64,000 nucleotides of DNA from Bradyrhizobium niftali. GTDB lineage: Bacteria; Pseudomonadota; Alphaproteobacteria; Rhizobiales; Xanthobacteraceae. Below the pieces are notes generated by a model. It did no database searches, was not told the DNA's origin, and was given only the letters and a program-made list of their open reading frames with translations. The stretch lies in assembly GCF_004571025.1 (NCBI RefSeq), contig NZ_SPQT01000012.1:124001-188000 (forward strand), in the 5' to 3' direction. Each line of letters opens with the position of its first letter. Positions within the stretch are counted from its first letter, which is position 1. Shown piece by piece: positions 15,437 to 24,718 of the stretch. Both the position numbers and the translations under genes were made by a program.

Positions 15437-17938
15437 TTGTCCGATAGTGGCTCCGGTGGCTCAACCAGAAGTTCGAGCCGCCGTGCCGATGGGGACTTGC
15501 GGATCAAGATGGGCGGTCGCGATCAGAACGATCAGGATCGGAAACGGTTGACCGGATGGTGGCGTGCCGCGCCGCTGCTCGGACTCTATCGCCCTGCGCT
15601 GGTCGCGGTTGCCGTCGGCCTGCTGTTCTCGGTCGCGGGCGCGGCCGCCGTTGCGCGATGGGAAAACCGCGTCAACAAGCTCGAGTTCGAGAACGCGGCC
15701 GAAACCGAAGCGATCGTCATGCAGAACGGCATGAGCGAGTATATCTCTAGGCTCGTCGCGCTGCGCACGCTGTTCGAATCGACCAAAGACGAAATCACCC
15801 GCAGCGAATTCGAGACCTTCAGCACCCGTCTGTTCGAGCGCCATCCCGGCATGCTGCGAATCGCCTGGCTGCCGCGCGTCAACCGCAAGGAGCGCGCCGA
15901 ATACGAGGCCGCCGCGATCACGGACGGCGTGCCCGGCTATCGCATCAAGTCGCTCCAGGGTGATGCCTTCGCGGTCGCGCCGCAGAGCGACGAATATTTT
16001 CCGGTGTTCTACTCGACCCAGCCCAAGACCTCGCAGGTCTACGGCATGGATTACGCGACCGTCCCGGAACGTCGTGCGGTCCTGGAGCGGGCGCGCGACA
16101 ACGATCGGATCGCGGCCCTCCGCACCCGCCTGTTCGAACCCAAGGAGGGCGGCCGGCTGCCCGACGTCCTCGTGGCCATTCCCGTCTACGCCAAAGGGAC
16201 GTCGCGCGAGACGGTCGCCGACCGGCGCCGCAATCTGGCCGGCTTCGTCATCGGCGTGTTCGACCTGCCGGTGCTGGTCCAGTCCATTCGCGTGACCACC
16301 GGCGCAAGCCCCGCGGTCAGCGTCAACGTCTATCCGCCCTTCACGGGACAGATAGTGAGCCTCGAACAAAGCCTGCCGGATTATTCGTCGGCCGCCACGG
16401 CGCCGCAGTCGATGCGGGACGTCGCGCGGGCCCTGCACTGGTCGGGCAGTCTCAAGATCGGCGACACCGACTGGCAGGTGCGCGCCATGCCGACGGCCGG
16501 CGGCGCGCTCGAGACGTCCTACGATCGCGCGGTCGCGGTCCTCATCGTCGGCATGCTGCTGACGCTGTCGCTGTCGACTTATCTTATGCTGGCAAGCCGC
16601 AATTCGCGGCGCCTGTCGCTGGCGAACCGTCGGGTGCTCGAGCTCGCCCAGACCGACATCCTGACCGGCCTGCCGAACCGTGCCTTCTTCCTCGCCCGGC
16701 TCGACGATCTCAACAGCCAGCTCAACGACAGCGGTTCGACCTTCTCGATCCTGATGCTCGATCTCGACCGTTTCAAGAACGTCAACGACTCGCTCGGTCA
16801 CGGCGCCGGCGATGCGCTGCTGCGCCAGGTGGCGCAGCGGCTGAAATCCGCGCTGCGCGCCACCGACGTCTTGGCGCGGCTCGGCGGCGACGAGTTCGCC
16901 ATCATCCAGGAGGGCTGCGAGGACCAGCGGGTCTGCTCCACCGAGCTGGCGGGACGGATCGCCAAGCTCGTGGCCGAACCGTTCCTCCTGCCCGGACATC
17001 GCGTCGAGATCGGCACCAGCATCGGCATTGCGATCGCGCCGGACCACGGCAGCGACCACGAACAGCTGCTCAAGAAGGCCGACCTTGCGCTCTATCGCTC
17101 GAAATCAGCGGGCCGCAACTGCTTCACCATCTACGACGAGGCGATGTCGGCCGAGCTCGAGGCGCGCAGCACGCTGGAAGGCGACCTGCGCGACGCCATC
17201 GCGCTTTGCCAGCTCGAAGTGCACTACCAGCCGTTCGTCGATGCGGCCAGCGGCCAGCGGCGCGGCTTCGAGGCTCTGGTGCGCTGGCGGCATCCGAGCC
17301 GCGGCCTGATCCCACCGGACCAGTTCATTCCGCTGGCGGAGGAGACCGGGCTGATCGTGCCGCTCGGTGAATTTGTGCTGCGGCGCGCCTGCGCGGATGC
17401 GGCCGGCTGGCCCTCCGGCCTTGCGGTCGCGGTGAACTTGTCGCCGATCCAGTTCAAGGAGGCCGAGCTGTTCGAGATGATCTGCGCGGCGCTCGCCGAT
17501 TCCGGCCTGCCACCGCAGCGGCTGGAGATCGAGATCACGGAATCGGTCCTGCTCGAACGCGGCGTCGAGAACCTCGCTTTCATGGAGCGGCTGAAGAGTA
17601 TCGGCATCGAGCTCGCGCTCGACGATTTCGGCACCGGCTATTCGTCGCTCAGCTATCTGACCACGTTCCCGTTCGACAAGATCAAGATCGACAAGTCGTT
17701 CATCCGCAACCTCACGCATCAGCCGCGCAGTTCCGCCATCATCGCCTCGATCGTGACGCTGGCGCGCGGGCTGGACATGTCGGTCACCGCCGAGGGCGTC
17801 GAGACATGCGAGGAGTTCGAGCGGCTGAAGGCGCTCGGCGTCAATTTCGCGCAAGGCTATCTGTTCGGGCGTCCGCAGCCGGTCGACCAGATCGCATTCG
17901 ACGAGTCCGTCCGGCCTTCGCAACTCGACGCCGCCTGA
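15437..17938 (+). CDS. CHASE-GGDEF-EAL c-di-GMP signalling protein
   Basis: A membrane sensor of up to 833 residues: one helix near 50-72, a periplasmic CHASE-like region to about 360, a second helix near 364-386, then a GGDEF domain (GGDEF at 483-487) and an EAL domain (EAL at 612-614, DDFGTGYSSLSYL further on). GGDEF domains make c-di-GMP and EAL domains degrade it. An inhibitory I-site RATD stands five residues before GGDEF, so feedback control looks intact. The start is uncertain: 15437 is a TTG without ribosome site, and the in-frame ATG at 15509 is an alternative. It faces a ligand-binding protein gene. Confidence 0.85.
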   Translation: MSDSGSGGSTRSSSRRADGDLRIKMGGRDQNDQDRKRLTGWWRAAPLLGLYRPALVAVAVGLLFSVAGAAAVARWENRVNKLEFENAAETEAIVMQNGMSEYISRLVALRTLFESTKDEITRSEFETFSTRLFERHPGMLRIAWLPRVNRKERAEYEAAAITDGVPGYRIKSLQGDAFAVAPQSDEYFPVFYSTQPKTSQVYGMDYATVPERRAVLERARDNDRIAALRTRLFEPKEGGRLPDVLVAIPVYAKGTSRETVADRRRNLAGFVIGVFDLPVLVQSIRVTTGASPAVSVNVYPPFTGQIVSLEQSLPDYSSAATAPQSMRDVARALHWSGSLKIGDTDWQVRAMPTAGGALETSYDRAVAVLIVGMLLTLSLSTYLMLASRNSRRLSLANRRVLELAQTDILTGLPNRAFFLARLDDLNSQLNDSGSTFSILMLDLDRFKNVNDSLGHGAGDALLRQVAQRLKSALRATDVLARLGGDEFAIIQEGCEDQRVCSTELAGRIAKLVAEPFLLPGHRVEIGTSIGIAIAPDHGSDHEQLLKKADLALYRSKSAGRNCFTIYDEAMSAELEARSTLEGDLRDAIALCQLEVHYQPFVDAASGQRRGFEALVRWRHPSRGLIPPDQFIPLAEETGLIVPLGEFVLRRACADAAGWPSGLAVAVNLSPIQFKEAELFEMICAALADSGLPPQRLEIEITESVLLERGVENLAFMERLKSIGIELALDDFGTGYSSLSYLTTFPFDKIKIDKSFIRNLTHQPRSSAIIASIVTLARGLDMSVTAEGVETCEEFERLKALGVNFAQGYLFGRPQPVDQIAFDESVRPSQLDAA

Positions 17939-18006
17939 GCGCTCGTCTCCTCGGGATGAGGCTAAGCGGCATCGGTGCTTGCCAAACCTGTTACCGCGCA
18001 CTCCGT

Positions 18007-18050
18007 CCTCATCCTGAGGAGCCCGCCAGAGCGGGCGTCTCGAAGGATGG
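18007..18050. repeat. Dispersed intergenic palindrome, family A
   Basis: CCTCATCCTGAGGAGC and GCGTCTCGAAGGATG modules, with the inner stem CCCGCCAGAGCGGG. It shares these modules with 592-694 and 33428-33542. It lies in the 239-bp gap between the GGDEF-EAL gene and the MFS gene. Confidence 0.65.
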
Positions 18051-18177
18051 GCCGCAAGAAATCCTCCAGCCGCGTCCTCTCGAATGCGATTGCGCCGGAC
18101 GGGCATCCGCGAAAAGCGCTTGACCCGGGCGTCCCCGGATGGTCGGTAGGATCGTCTAGGGATGAAATAAACACAAC

Positions 18178-19476
18178 ATGCGGCTTCCGTTCTTCTACGG
18201 CTGGGTCGTGGTCGCGGTGACCTTCGTCACCATGGCCATCGGCGTCAACGCACGCACCGCGTTTTCGCTGTTCTTTCCGCCGATCATCTCCGAATTCGAC
18301 TGGGAGCGCGGGATCACCGCGGGCGCATTCTCCTTCGGCTTCGTGGTGTCGGGCGTGGTCAGCCCGCTGATCGGCCGCCTGATGGACCGCGCCGGTCCGC
18401 GCGGGGTGATGGAGCTCGGCGTCGTGCTGATGGGTGGCGGGCTGCTGCTCGCTCCGCTCACAAGCGAGCCCTGGCATCTCTACGTGACCATCGGTGTCAT
18501 GGTCGGCGCCGGCAGCGTCTGTCTCGGCTATTCCGGCCAGTCGCTGTTCCTGCCGAACTGGTTCATCCGCAAGCGCGGCTTCGCCATCGGCATCGCCTTC
18601 GCCGGCGTCGGCATCGGCTCGGTGACGCTGCTGCCATGGGTGCAGCACATGATCGAACAGACCGGCTGGCGCACGGCCTGCACCGCGATGGGTCTGCTCA
18701 TCCTGATCGTGCTGGCGCCGATCAACCTGTTCCTGCACAAGCGCCCCGAGGATATCGGCCTTCGACCGGATGGCGATGCCGCGCCGGCCGCCGGCGCCGC
18801 AAAGCCGGTCTCCAACATCGTCGATCCCGTCTGGGTCGGCACCGAGTGGACGCTCAAGCGCGCCGTCGGGACGGCGCGGTTCTGGTGGATCGCGGTCGGC
18901 TATTTCTCCGGCCTATACATCTGGTACGCGGTGCAGGTGCACCAGACCAAGTTCCTGCTCGATATCGGCTTCAGCCCCGGTGTCGCGGTGTGGGCGCTTG
19001 GCATCGTCAGCCTGCTCGGCATTCCCGGCCAGATCGTGCTGGGCCACGTTTCCGACCGCATTGGACGGGAATGGGTCTGGGCCATCAGCTGCGCGGGTTT
19101 TGCGATCTGTTTCGCGGCACTGATGGCGCTGAAGTTCGGGCCTTCGCTCTGGCTCGTCTATCTCATGGTGTTCGCGCAAGGCGCGCTTGGCTACGGCCTC
19201 ACCTCGATCATGGGCGCGGTGGTGTTCGAGATCTTCCAGGGCAAGCACCAGGGCAGCATCTTCGGCACGATCATGCTGGCGGCCCTGGCCGGCGGCGCAG
19301 CCGGTCCCTGGCTCACGGGTTTTCTCTATGATCGCACGGGCGATTACACGCTCGCCTTCGCCATCGCCATCGTCGTGAGCGCGTTGTCGGCGCTGTCGGT
19401 ATGGCGGGCATCGCCCGGCAAGGTGCGGGCCGTGGCCGGACGGCTGCACAAGCTCCAGGGCGCACGCGCGGAGTAG
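18178..19476 (+). CDS. MFS transporter, OFA/monocarboxylate-like
   Basis: A 432-residue inner-membrane carrier with twelve hydrophobic segments and a central polar loop around residues 185-215. The opening FYGWVVVAVTFVTMAIGVNARTAFSLFFPP and the loop GRLMDRAGPRGVM are typical of the oxalate/formate antiporter-like MFS branch. It would exchange or import small carboxylates across the inner membrane. It sits between two c-di-GMP enzyme genes but has its own upstream gap and no regulatory partner. Substrate not resolved. Confidence 0.85.
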   Translation: MRLPFFYGWVVVAVTFVTMAIGVNARTAFSLFFPPIISEFDWERGITAGAFSFGFVVSGVVSPLIGRLMDRAGPRGVMELGVVLMGGGLLLAPLTSEPWHLYVTIGVMVGAGSVCLGYSGQSLFLPNWFIRKRGFAIGIAFAGVGIGSVTLLPWVQHMIEQTGWRTACTAMGLLILIVLAPINLFLHKRPEDIGLRPDGDAAPAAGAAKPVSNIVDPVWVGTEWTLKRAVGTARFWWIAVGYFSGLYIWYAVQVHQTKFLLDIGFSPGVAVWALGIVSLLGIPGQIVLGHVSDRIGREWVWAISCAGFAICFAALMALKFGPSLWLVYLMVFAQGALGYGLTSIMGAVVFEIFQGKHQGSIFGTIMLAALAGGAAGPWLTGFLYDRTGDYTLAFAIAIVVSALSALSVWRASPGKVRAVAGRLHKLQGARAE

Positions 19477-19632
19477 GTTCCACACGCATCGGATTACCTT
19501 CGTCTCTTTCGCGGACCGTTAAGCATGCCGCGTCTTGGCGGGACGCGGCGGGACTGCAAAAACATCTTGGACACCATCGAAGCGCTAGCCTCGATCGATT
19601 TCTGCTTCTTCCCGATCACTCCGGGTCCAACG

Positions 19633-22218
19633 ATGTCTGCCTCCGATCCTCTTGCGACAGAAACTCCGGAACTGCTGCTGGCTGCGCTCGAACGCGCCGA
19701 CGATGGCGTCGTCATCGTCGATGACGCGCAGCGCATCACGCACTTCAACACCGCCGCGGAGCGGATCTGGAAGCTCGCGCGCACCGAGGTGCTCGGTCGC
19801 GATGCCGGCGTTCTCACCCTCAAATGCCTCCAGGCCGATGCGGTCACGGATTTCCGCGACGAGATCAGCCTCGTGCGGCGCGACGGCAGCCGCATCAAGG
19901 CGGCCATCACGCTGTCCTCCGCGACCATCGATGGCGCGGTCCATCACATCGTGTTCGCCCGCGACGTCACCGCGGAGGCCGAGCGCCGTGTGCGGATCGG
20001 GCTTCTCCACGCCGTTTCCGACCAGACCAACCGCGTGGTGATCATCACTGACACCGAGCAGAACATCGTCTACGTCAATTCGACGTTCACTTCGCTGTTC
20101 GGCTATACCAGCGCGGAGGCCGAAGGGCGCCGCGCGGGCGCGCTCATCGCCGGCCGCCACACCGATCGCAAGGCCGTCGCCAAATTCGTCAAGCGTTTGA
20201 TGCATGGCGGCCGCCGCGGCGAGGCCGAGGTGCTCGCCTACGACAAGGACGGCGAGGAGATCTGGGTCTGCGCCCGGATCGATGCCTTCCGCGACAAGAA
20301 GGGCAGGGTCAGGCACATCTTCGCGCTGCTCGAGGACATCACCGAGACCAAGCAGCTGCGCTCGCTCCAGCAGCTCATCATGAGCGCGCTGGCCGATGAG
20401 GTTCCGATCGCCGAGATCGCCGACCGGCTGTGTCGCCGCGTCGAGGAGATTGCGCCCGACGTGGTCTGCTCGCTGCTTCACGTCGATGCCGCGGGCCTGA
20501 TCCACCCGCTCGGGGGGCCGAGCCTGCCCGAGGACTATTCCCGCGCATTGGACGGCGTTGCGATCGGCCCCGATGTCGGCTCCTGCGGAACGGCTGCCTA
20601 TTATGGCGAGCCGGTTCTGGCTGAGGATCTCGACACCGATCCGCGCTGGCAGCCCTACAAGGCGATGCCACTCGGGATTGGCCTGCGCGCCTGCTGGTCG
20701 ACACCGGTCAAGGCCAAGGACGGAAGGGTCATCGCCACCTTCGCCTTCTACTACCGGGAACCGCGCGCGCCGAGCAACTGGCACCGGCGCATCGTCGACG
20801 CCTGCGTCAACCTCGGCGCGTTTGCGATCGAGCGCAAGGAGGCGCGCGCGGAGATCGCGCGGCTCGCCTATCACGACATCCTCACCGGCCTGCCCAACCG
20901 CGCGCAGCTGCGGCACCTGATCTCCGCCGCGATCGACGCCTGTCCGACCGGCAGCCACGTCGCGCTGGCCTTCCTCGACGTCGACCATTTCAAGGACGTC
21001 AACGATACGCTCGGTCACGCCGCCGGCGACGAGCTCCTGATCCAGCTCGCGCAGCGGCTGCGCGAGCAGATCGGGCCCGAAGACATCCTGGGCCGGCTCG
21101 GCGGCGATGAATTCGTCGTGCTGCTGCCGCATCGCAACGCCGAGAGTGCGGGGCGTGTCGCGACCGGGATCACCGAGGCGCTGGCTGCGCCGTTGCGGCT
21201 CGGCTCCAGGCAGATGCAGATGTCGGCCAGCATCGGCATCAGCCTCTATCCCGATCATGCCACCGACATCGACACGCTGATGCAGCAGGCCGACGCCGCC
21301 ATGTACATGGCCAAGCAGGCGGGACGTTCGACCCATCGGTTGTTCAGCGCCGAGATGAACGGGTTGACCGAGCAGCGGCTGGCGCTGATCGCAGCTCTGC
21401 GCCGTGCCATCGCGGAGGGCGAACTCACGCTCAGCTACCAGCCGCAGATCCGCAGCTGCGACGGCGCGATCCATGGCCTCGAGGCGTTGGCGCGCTGGCA
21501 CGATGCCGAACTCGGCGACGTCTCGCCGGCAAAGTTCATTCCGCTTGCCGAGGAATGCGGCCTGATCGAGCAGATCGGCCTGTGGTCGGTGCGCGAGGCC
21601 TGCCGGCAGATGGCGAGCTGGCGCCGCGCCGGGCTCAACATTCCCTGCGTGTCGGTGAACCTGTCGCCGATCAATTTCCGCAACGTCACGCTGGCGGCGC
21701 GGCTGGCCGACATTCTGGCCGAATACGGGCTGCCGCCGGATGCGCTGATGCTGGAGATCACCGAAGGCGCGTTCATGCAGGACAGCGTCGCCGCGATCGA
21801 GACGATGAACGCGATCCGCGAGCTCGGCGTCGGGCTCTCGGTGGACGATTTCGGCACCGGCTATTCCAGCCTCAGCCGCCTCGCGCACCTGCCGATCCGC
21901 GAGCTCAAGATCGACCGCAGTTTCATGCGTGACATCGAGAAGGACGCCGGCGCATTGGCAATCGCTACCGCCGTGGTGCGCGTGGGGCAGGGCCTCGGCA
22001 TGACCGTCGTCGCCGAAGGCGTCGAGACCGAGGCGCAGCGCAAATTGCTGGCCGATCTCGGCTGCGACGTCGTGCAGGGCTTCCTCTACGCGCCCGCGCT
22101 TCCTCCGGTCGCGTTCGAGCGCTGGCTGATCGAGCACTGCGCCGAGCAGGCGAGGGCGATGCCGGGCCGGCTCGATGCTGCGCCGGCGGGGCGCGACGCG
22201 GTGAAGCGCTCGGCGTAG
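19633..22218 (+). CDS. PAS-PAS-GAF-GGDEF-EAL c-di-GMP signalling protein
   Basis: An 861-residue soluble protein: PAS at about 10-130 (LLLAALERADDGVVIVDDAQ), a second PAS at about 135-250, a GAF domain at about 255-410, GGDEF at 490-494 and EAL at 617-619 with DDFGTGYSSLSRL and VVAEGVETEAQ near the end. It would tune c-di-GMP to a cytosolic signal. The segment five residues before GGDEF reads GPED rather than RxxD, so product inhibition is probably lost. I chose the ATG at 19633, directly before the first PAS; an in-frame ATG at 19525 would add 36 atypical residues. Part of its EAL-coding region is duplicated at 27465-27620. Confidence 0.87.
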   Translation: MSASDPLATETPELLLAALERADDGVVIVDDAQRITHFNTAAERIWKLARTEVLGRDAGVLTLKCLQADAVTDFRDEISLVRRDGSRIKAAITLSSATIDGAVHHIVFARDVTAEAERRVRIGLLHAVSDQTNRVVIITDTEQNIVYVNSTFTSLFGYTSAEAEGRRAGALIAGRHTDRKAVAKFVKRLMHGGRRGEAEVLAYDKDGEEIWVCARIDAFRDKKGRVRHIFALLEDITETKQLRSLQQLIMSALADEVPIAEIADRLCRRVEEIAPDVVCSLLHVDAAGLIHPLGGPSLPEDYSRALDGVAIGPDVGSCGTAAYYGEPVLAEDLDTDPRWQPYKAMPLGIGLRACWSTPVKAKDGRVIATFAFYYREPRAPSNWHRRIVDACVNLGAFAIERKEARAEIARLAYHDILTGLPNRAQLRHLISAAIDACPTGSHVALAFLDVDHFKDVNDTLGHAAGDELLIQLAQRLREQIGPEDILGRLGGDEFVVLLPHRNAESAGRVATGITEALAAPLRLGSRQMQMSASIGISLYPDHATDIDTLMQQADAAMYMAKQAGRSTHRLFSAEMNGLTEQRLALIAALRRAIAEGELTLSYQPQIRSCDGAIHGLEALARWHDAELGDVSPAKFIPLAEECGLIEQIGLWSVREACRQMASWRRAGLNIPCVSVNLSPINFRNVTLAARLADILAEYGLPPDALMLEITEGAFMQDSVAAIETMNAIRELGVGLSVDDFGTGYSSLSRLAHLPIRELKIDRSFMRDIEKDAGALAIATAVVRVGQGLGMTVVAEGVETEAQRKLLADLGCDVVQGFLYAPALPPVAFERWLIEHCAEQARAMPGRLDAAPAGRDAVKRSA

Positions 22219-22306
22219 AGCTAATCGGCCCGCGAGGCGCCACGGAGTCCATGCTCATCTTCCTCCGTGATCCATGGAAACCGCCGGCGGTGTCCGCTCT
22301 CAGTCA

Positions 22307-23254
22307 TCAGTTTTGCGGCACGAAACGGCCGAAGGAAGGTAGTCTGAGACAAAGCTTGATGATGAGAGGAAGCGCGAGCACGGGAATGACGCACGCGGCG
22401 ACATAGCCCTCCGCGAGTGGCGGTAGACCGAAGCTCGCTGCCGCCCACACGAGAGTGACGTTACGGTTTCCGGTCACGAGGCCTATTGTTCCGGCGGTCT
22501 GCAGCCCCAGTCTGGCGAAGGTGAGCGTAGCGAGCGCGCATAACCCGAAATTGGCAACGATTGCCGCGACGAGCATCATGTCGAAACGCAGGGCATTGCT
22601 GGTCCATTGGGCCCGGATGCCCTGTGAAGTGGCTAGTCCAACGATGATGAGTCCGACAACGGCGATCCCGGTGGCCGCGCGTTGGTCGGGCAGAACGGGG
22701 GTCAGATGTCGGTGGAACCATATTGCCGGAAAGGCAACCATGCCTGCTGCTCCGATAATGCTGAACAGCCGGATAGCCAGGGCGCCCATGTCGAACGCAA
22801 CTCCAAGTCCGAGCAGTGTGGCAAAACACGGAATCGAAATTGGCGCGAGGAGGGTCAGTGCGATGGAGACGAGGAGCGCAAGACGTGGCCGCAAGCCAAG
22901 CATCCCCGCAATCGCAGCAGCGCTTCCGACCGGCGGCGCCAGCAGCGAAAGCAGAACACCGGCCCGCAGCGCGGGATCAAGCGGAAGAGAGGACAGCAGA
23001 GCGGCGGCTGCCAAAGGGAGCGCCAGGCCAACCCAGACAAGCACCACGGCCATCAGCGGTAAACGAATCCTGGCCTCGGACGGCGCGAGCCCGGCAGTGA
23101 GAAACGAGCCGAGTGTCAGGAGGAATGCCGACAAAGGCAAAAGATCGTAGCCGATATGAGCGAGCGGACTGATCAACAGCCCGGCGCAAAGTGAGATCAC
23201 CAAAAGCGTCGGTCCTTGTCCGCCAAGCGTAGACAATATTCTGCCAACGTACAT
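22307..23254 (-). CDS. BASS-like sodium-dependent transporter, divergent
   Basis: A 315-residue protein with about nine hydrophobic segments and no signal peptide. Elements such as GLLISPLAHIGYDLLPLSAFLL, LLAPPVGSAAAIAGMLGLRP and TIGLVTGNRNVTLVWAA resemble the bile acid:sodium symporter (BASS) fold with its two crossover regions. GAGGAGCCGAT precedes the ATG at 23254. The assignment is by overall pattern only; it may be an uncharacterised branch. Base composition is visibly less GC-rich than in flanking genes, and it opens a block of accessory genes bracketed by an EAL-gene duplication. Confidence 0.65.
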   Translation of the reverse strand: MYVGRILSTLGGQGPTLLVISLCAGLLISPLAHIGYDLLPLSAFLLTLGSFLTAGLAPSEARIRLPLMAVVLVWVGLALPLAAAALLSSLPLDPALRAGVLLSLLAPPVGSAAAIAGMLGLRPRLALLVSIALTLLAPISIPCFATLLGLGVAFDMGALAIRLFSIIGAAGMVAFPAIWFHRHLTPVLPDQRAATGIAVVGLIIVGLATSQGIRAQWTSNALRFDMMLVAAIVANFGLCALATLTFARLGLQTAGTIGLVTGNRNVTLVWAAASFGLPPLAEGYVAACVIPVLALPLIIKLCLRLPSFGRFVPQN

Positions 23255-23428
23255 ATCGGCTCCTCGTTTACGTGCGTGTCGGCGCTGTGAAATCTTCGGA
23301 TTGCAGGCTCTGATGGCCGGAATGCGCGGTGCATAATTCGCGTGACACCAATCGACACCCGCCGAAGACGGGTCGCCGGCGTCAGTGCACGGCGCCGGCG
23401 GCGTTCGTGGTTCTCGCCACCGCGACGA

Positions 23429-23581
23429 TCAAAACAGTCCGGCGCTCAAATCCAGGCCATCGGTCAGCGAGAGCACGAACACGAAAGCGCAGGCTCCGGC
23501 CAGCAGCAGAGCGTGTTTCGCCACGTCGGCACGGGAGACCGAGACGACCGTCCGGGAAATCGCGTTGATGATTGCTGTCAC
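23429..23581 (-). CDS. Small single-pass membrane protein, 50 residues
   Basis: Starting at the GTG at 23581, with GAGGGG five bases upstream, this encodes 50 residues: an amphipathic start (MTAIINAISRTVVSVSRADV) and one membrane helix (HALLLAGACAFVFVLSL) ending SAGLF. An in-frame GTG at 23632 would add 17 polar residues but lacks a good ribosome site. It lies 53 bases after the 119-residue gene on the same strand. No known family recognised. Confidence 0.5.
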   Translation of the reverse strand: MTAIINAISRTVVSVSRADVAKHALLLAGACAFVFVLSLTDGLDLSAGLF

Positions 23582-23634
23582 GTCGGCCCCTCGATCTTTC
23601 ACATCCAATGAAGCAGCTTTCGTCGCCGGCACCG

Positions 23635-23994
23635 TCAGTCGCCCCAGGCTGCGACGACCAGGGAAGGTTCACCTTGCGCGGGTGCCGCGCGCGCAATGAG
23701 GACGCCGCCAATCACGTGAACGACGCCGAATTCCAGAAGAATGAGGACCATCAACTGTGTTTCGCTCAATCGTCCCACGTTCTTGCTCCTTCGCTTGTTC
23801 AGCAACTGACGAGCGTGCGTTTTCGTGTCCGGCGATGGCGTCGGGTCGCAAAGGTTGATTTCGACTCGATCGGAACCAAGATGCCGGTAGCGATGAATGA
23901 CGTCGGTTGCCTCTCGGCGGCGGGATTCGTGTAGTGCAGCGAGGATCGTCGATGCGAGAGAGCTCCGAGGTGGGGCGGGGACGTCGATCTTCAT
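23635..23994 (-). CDS. Small protein with helical N-terminus and C-terminal membrane helix, 119 residues
   Basis: AGGAGAA sits 6 bases before the ATG at 23994. The N-terminal part (LASTILAALHESRRREATDV) is basic and helical, of a type I associate with small Bradyrhizobium proteins of unknown function. The last 45 residues contain a membrane helix (LMVLILLEFGVVHVIGGVLI) followed by a short tail. A second in-frame start, GTG at 23778 with AAGGAG upstream, could yield just the 47-residue membrane part. It heads toward the 50-residue gene in an apparent run of tiny genes. Confidence 0.5.
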   Translation of the reverse strand: MKIDVPAPPRSSLASTILAALHESRRREATDVIHRYRHLGSDRVEINLCDPTPSPDTKTHARQLLNKRRSKNVGRLSETQLMVLILLEFGVVHVIGGVLIARAAPAQGEPSLVVAAWGD

Positions 23995-24134
23995 GGCTAT
24001 TCTCCTGATGCTGCGCAGCATGGCGCAGGTGGTCCGTGCGTGCGCCGGGCTCGCCTGAGACGATTGAGACGTGCATCGAAATCTGCCGCCGCGCTTGCCG
24101 GCATGCCCACTACTGCGGCGTTCGCCCGGTTCGC

Positions 24135-24566
24135 TTACGTCGATCCCGGCGTGGGCCGCGAAAATGGCGACGATTGCTGGTCGCATCCGGCTGGGCTGCG
24201 CGTGAGCAGGACCGGCTCCCAGAAGAATCGGGTGGTTTCGGACGTCGCCTCGTGCAGGCAAATCCCGATGTCTCTGAGGTATTCGGGCTTGTGCCTGAGG
24301 TCGGCAAGCAGCTCCGCCCTGAAGCGGGCGCGCTGGTACCAGGCGACGAACAGCGTGAGGGGCGCCAAACCGCGCAGATGAAAATCCTTTGCGGGGGGAA
24401 TGGTGTCGGAGATGCGCACTTGGGACTTTGCCCGCGGCGCATTCGCGGCCTCAGGAAACGACGCGCGAGGACTGAGCCTGGCAGCTTCATCCCAATCGAG
24501 AATTTGATCGTCCAGATGGGTCAATGCGATCTCCTGTTTGATGGCCGTTGTGACGCCGGAGTCCAT
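24135..24566 (-). CDS. DUF1127-like small protein, 143 residues
   Basis: A 143-residue soluble protein. Around residues 80-125 it reads WYQRARFRAELLADLRHKPE then YLRDIGICLHEATSETTRFFW, which follows the DUF1127 pattern of a basic helix ending LRDIGI...A..E..+.FW. DUF1127 proteins are small Arg-rich proteins tied to RNA metabolism and phosphate/carbon balance in alphaproteobacteria. GGAGGCGACTG precedes the ATG. Its start codon overlaps the stop of the upstream membrane-protein gene (TGATG), so the two are translationally coupled. Confidence 0.6.
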   Translation of the reverse strand: MDSGVTTAIKQEIALTHLDDQILDWDEAARLSPRASFPEAANAPRAKSQVRISDTIPPAKDFHLRGLAPLTLFVAWYQRARFRAELLADLRHKPEYLRDIGICLHEATSETTRFFWEPVLLTRSPAGCDQQSSPFSRPTPGST

Positions 24567-24718
24567 CAGTCGCCTCCGAAAAGGAGTGGTGTGACCGGAG
24601 GTGCCGAGTCCGAAGCCGCCCCGGCATGCGGAGCGGCAAAGGCCGTCAGCGCGACGTCGATCCCCGCAAGGACCATGAAAAGAACGGCGATCGCTGCGAG
24701 GAGGTGACGCGCGCACAT
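24566..24718 (-). CDS. Small single-pass membrane protein, 50 residues
   Basis: From the ATG at 24718 (GGAAAG 7 bases upstream) it encodes 50 residues with one hydrophobic helix (LLAAIAVLFMVLAGIDVALTAF is its core region) and an Ala/Pro-rich tail ending FGGD; the helix could also be a signal peptide cleaved after FAA. An in-frame ATG at 24766 would add 16 residues. Its stop overlaps the start of the DUF1127-like gene, so they form a pair. Function unknown. Confidence 0.5.
   Translation of the reverse strand: MCARHLLAAIAVLFMVLAGIDVALTAFAAPHAGAASDSAPPVTPLLFGGD

Noticed and set aside
24036..24707. A 223-codon plus-strand frame in the accessory block
   Set aside because: Arg-rich and antisense to the DUF1127-like gene, which has the better ribosome site, coupling and domain match.
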